The notes under the pieces were generated by a model that saw only the letters and a program-made list of their open reading frames with translations, was not told the DNA's origin and ran no database searches. Source: Thermoplasmata archaeon (GTDB lineage Archaea; Thermoplasmatota; Thermoplasmata; Lutacidiplasmatales; UBA184). From it: a DNA stretch of 15,294 nt. The stretch spans positions 1 to 15,294 of the forward strand of contig JASHUL010000161.1 in the NCBI GenBank assembly GCA_030039995.1, given 5' to 3'. The position numbers and the translations under genes were made by a program. Below are positions 15,089-15,294 of this stretch, piece by piece (within the stretch, counting starts at the first letter, position 1; each line of letters opens with the position of its first letter).

Positions 15089-15294
15089 ATGTCTCCCACG
15101 GGGGACGACAACCCCCCGGCGAAGTTCGAGGACGGCACCGACCCCGGGTCGGACTACGCGTTCGCCCAACAGATCGACCGGGTCGAGGCCGAGAAGCAGG
15201 CGGCCCGCGACGCCCCCGACATCCCCTGGCGGGTCTGGTGGTACCAATCCGGTTCGAAGTGGTACGTCGTGCTCGGCTTCCTGATCGTGGACGT
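15089..15294 (+). CDS. Start of an unidentified membrane protein, fifth gene of the opp operon, cut by window end
   Basis: The frame is open for 68 codons from the ATG at 15089, 18 bases after the oppF stop, and runs off the window. The first ~48 residues are hydrophilic and acidic/Pro-rich (MSPTGDDNPPAKFEDG...). A Trp-rich stretch follows (WRVWWYQSG), and then an apparent membrane segment starts with WYVVLGFLIV. The close spacing argues for co-transcription with oppBCDF. I do not recognise the family; an accessory transporter subunit, a peptidase or an unrelated membrane protein are all possible. GGGGG (15077-15081) is a candidate ribosome site. Confidence 0.6.
   Translation, partial: MSPTGDDNPPAKFEDGTDPGSDYAFAQQIDRVEAEKQAARDAPDIPWRVWWYQSGSKWYVVLGFLIVD

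Overview
The window reads as a piece of a GC-rich archaeal genome, most likely Thermoplasmatota. The archaeal assignment rests on an archaeal-type SRP54, a Pth2-type peptidyl-tRNA hydrolase, TATA/BRE-like promoter elements about 25-30 bases upstream of starts, probably leaderless starts, and a pyrimidine-rich terminator. The narrower assignment is an inference from a giant surface protein carrying ~80-residue beta repeats of the 'F-x-E-x-G-L-P-x-G-x-x-W' kind together with a sedolisin peptidase. I see no rRNA, tRNA, CRISPR array, insertion sequence or integrase.

Layout. (1) 1-2823, minus strand: a GltD-like FAD/NAD(P) oxidoreductase (2823-1369), then a secreted sedolisin (S53) acid peptidase (1311 to beyond base 1, truncated by the window). 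(2) 2824-2950: a divergent promoter region. (3) 2951-5216, plus strand: a likely operon of srp54, a DUF1616-like membrane protein with a coiled-coil tail, and pth2, which joins membrane targeting to ribosome/peptidyl-tRNA housekeeping. (4) 5217-5315: a short convergent gap with a polypyrimidine terminator for the minus strand. (5) 9506-5316, minus strand: a 1,396-residue peptide-binding protein (SBP family 5) with a signal peptide, binding domain, six beta repeats and a C-terminal membrane anchor. (6) 9507-9810: a divergent regulatory region with a TATA box for each direction and a perfect 7-bp inverted repeat. (7) 9811 to the window end, plus strand: oppB, oppC, oppD, oppF and the start of an unidentified membrane protein, separated by only 4-22 bases.

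How the parts fit. The sedolisin would cut extracellular protein, the tethered binding protein would capture peptides, and OppBCDF would import them; this suggests a proteolytic, peptide-scavenging life style. The genes belong to known families. The unusual points are a ~150-residue insert in the helical domain of OppD, a ~50-residue insert in a different part of OppF, cysteines arranged in close pairs throughout the extracytoplasmic parts of the transporter, the repeat stalk of the binding protein, and a GltD-like enzyme with altered FAD-site and cysteine motifs. I do not see a clearly new biological system.
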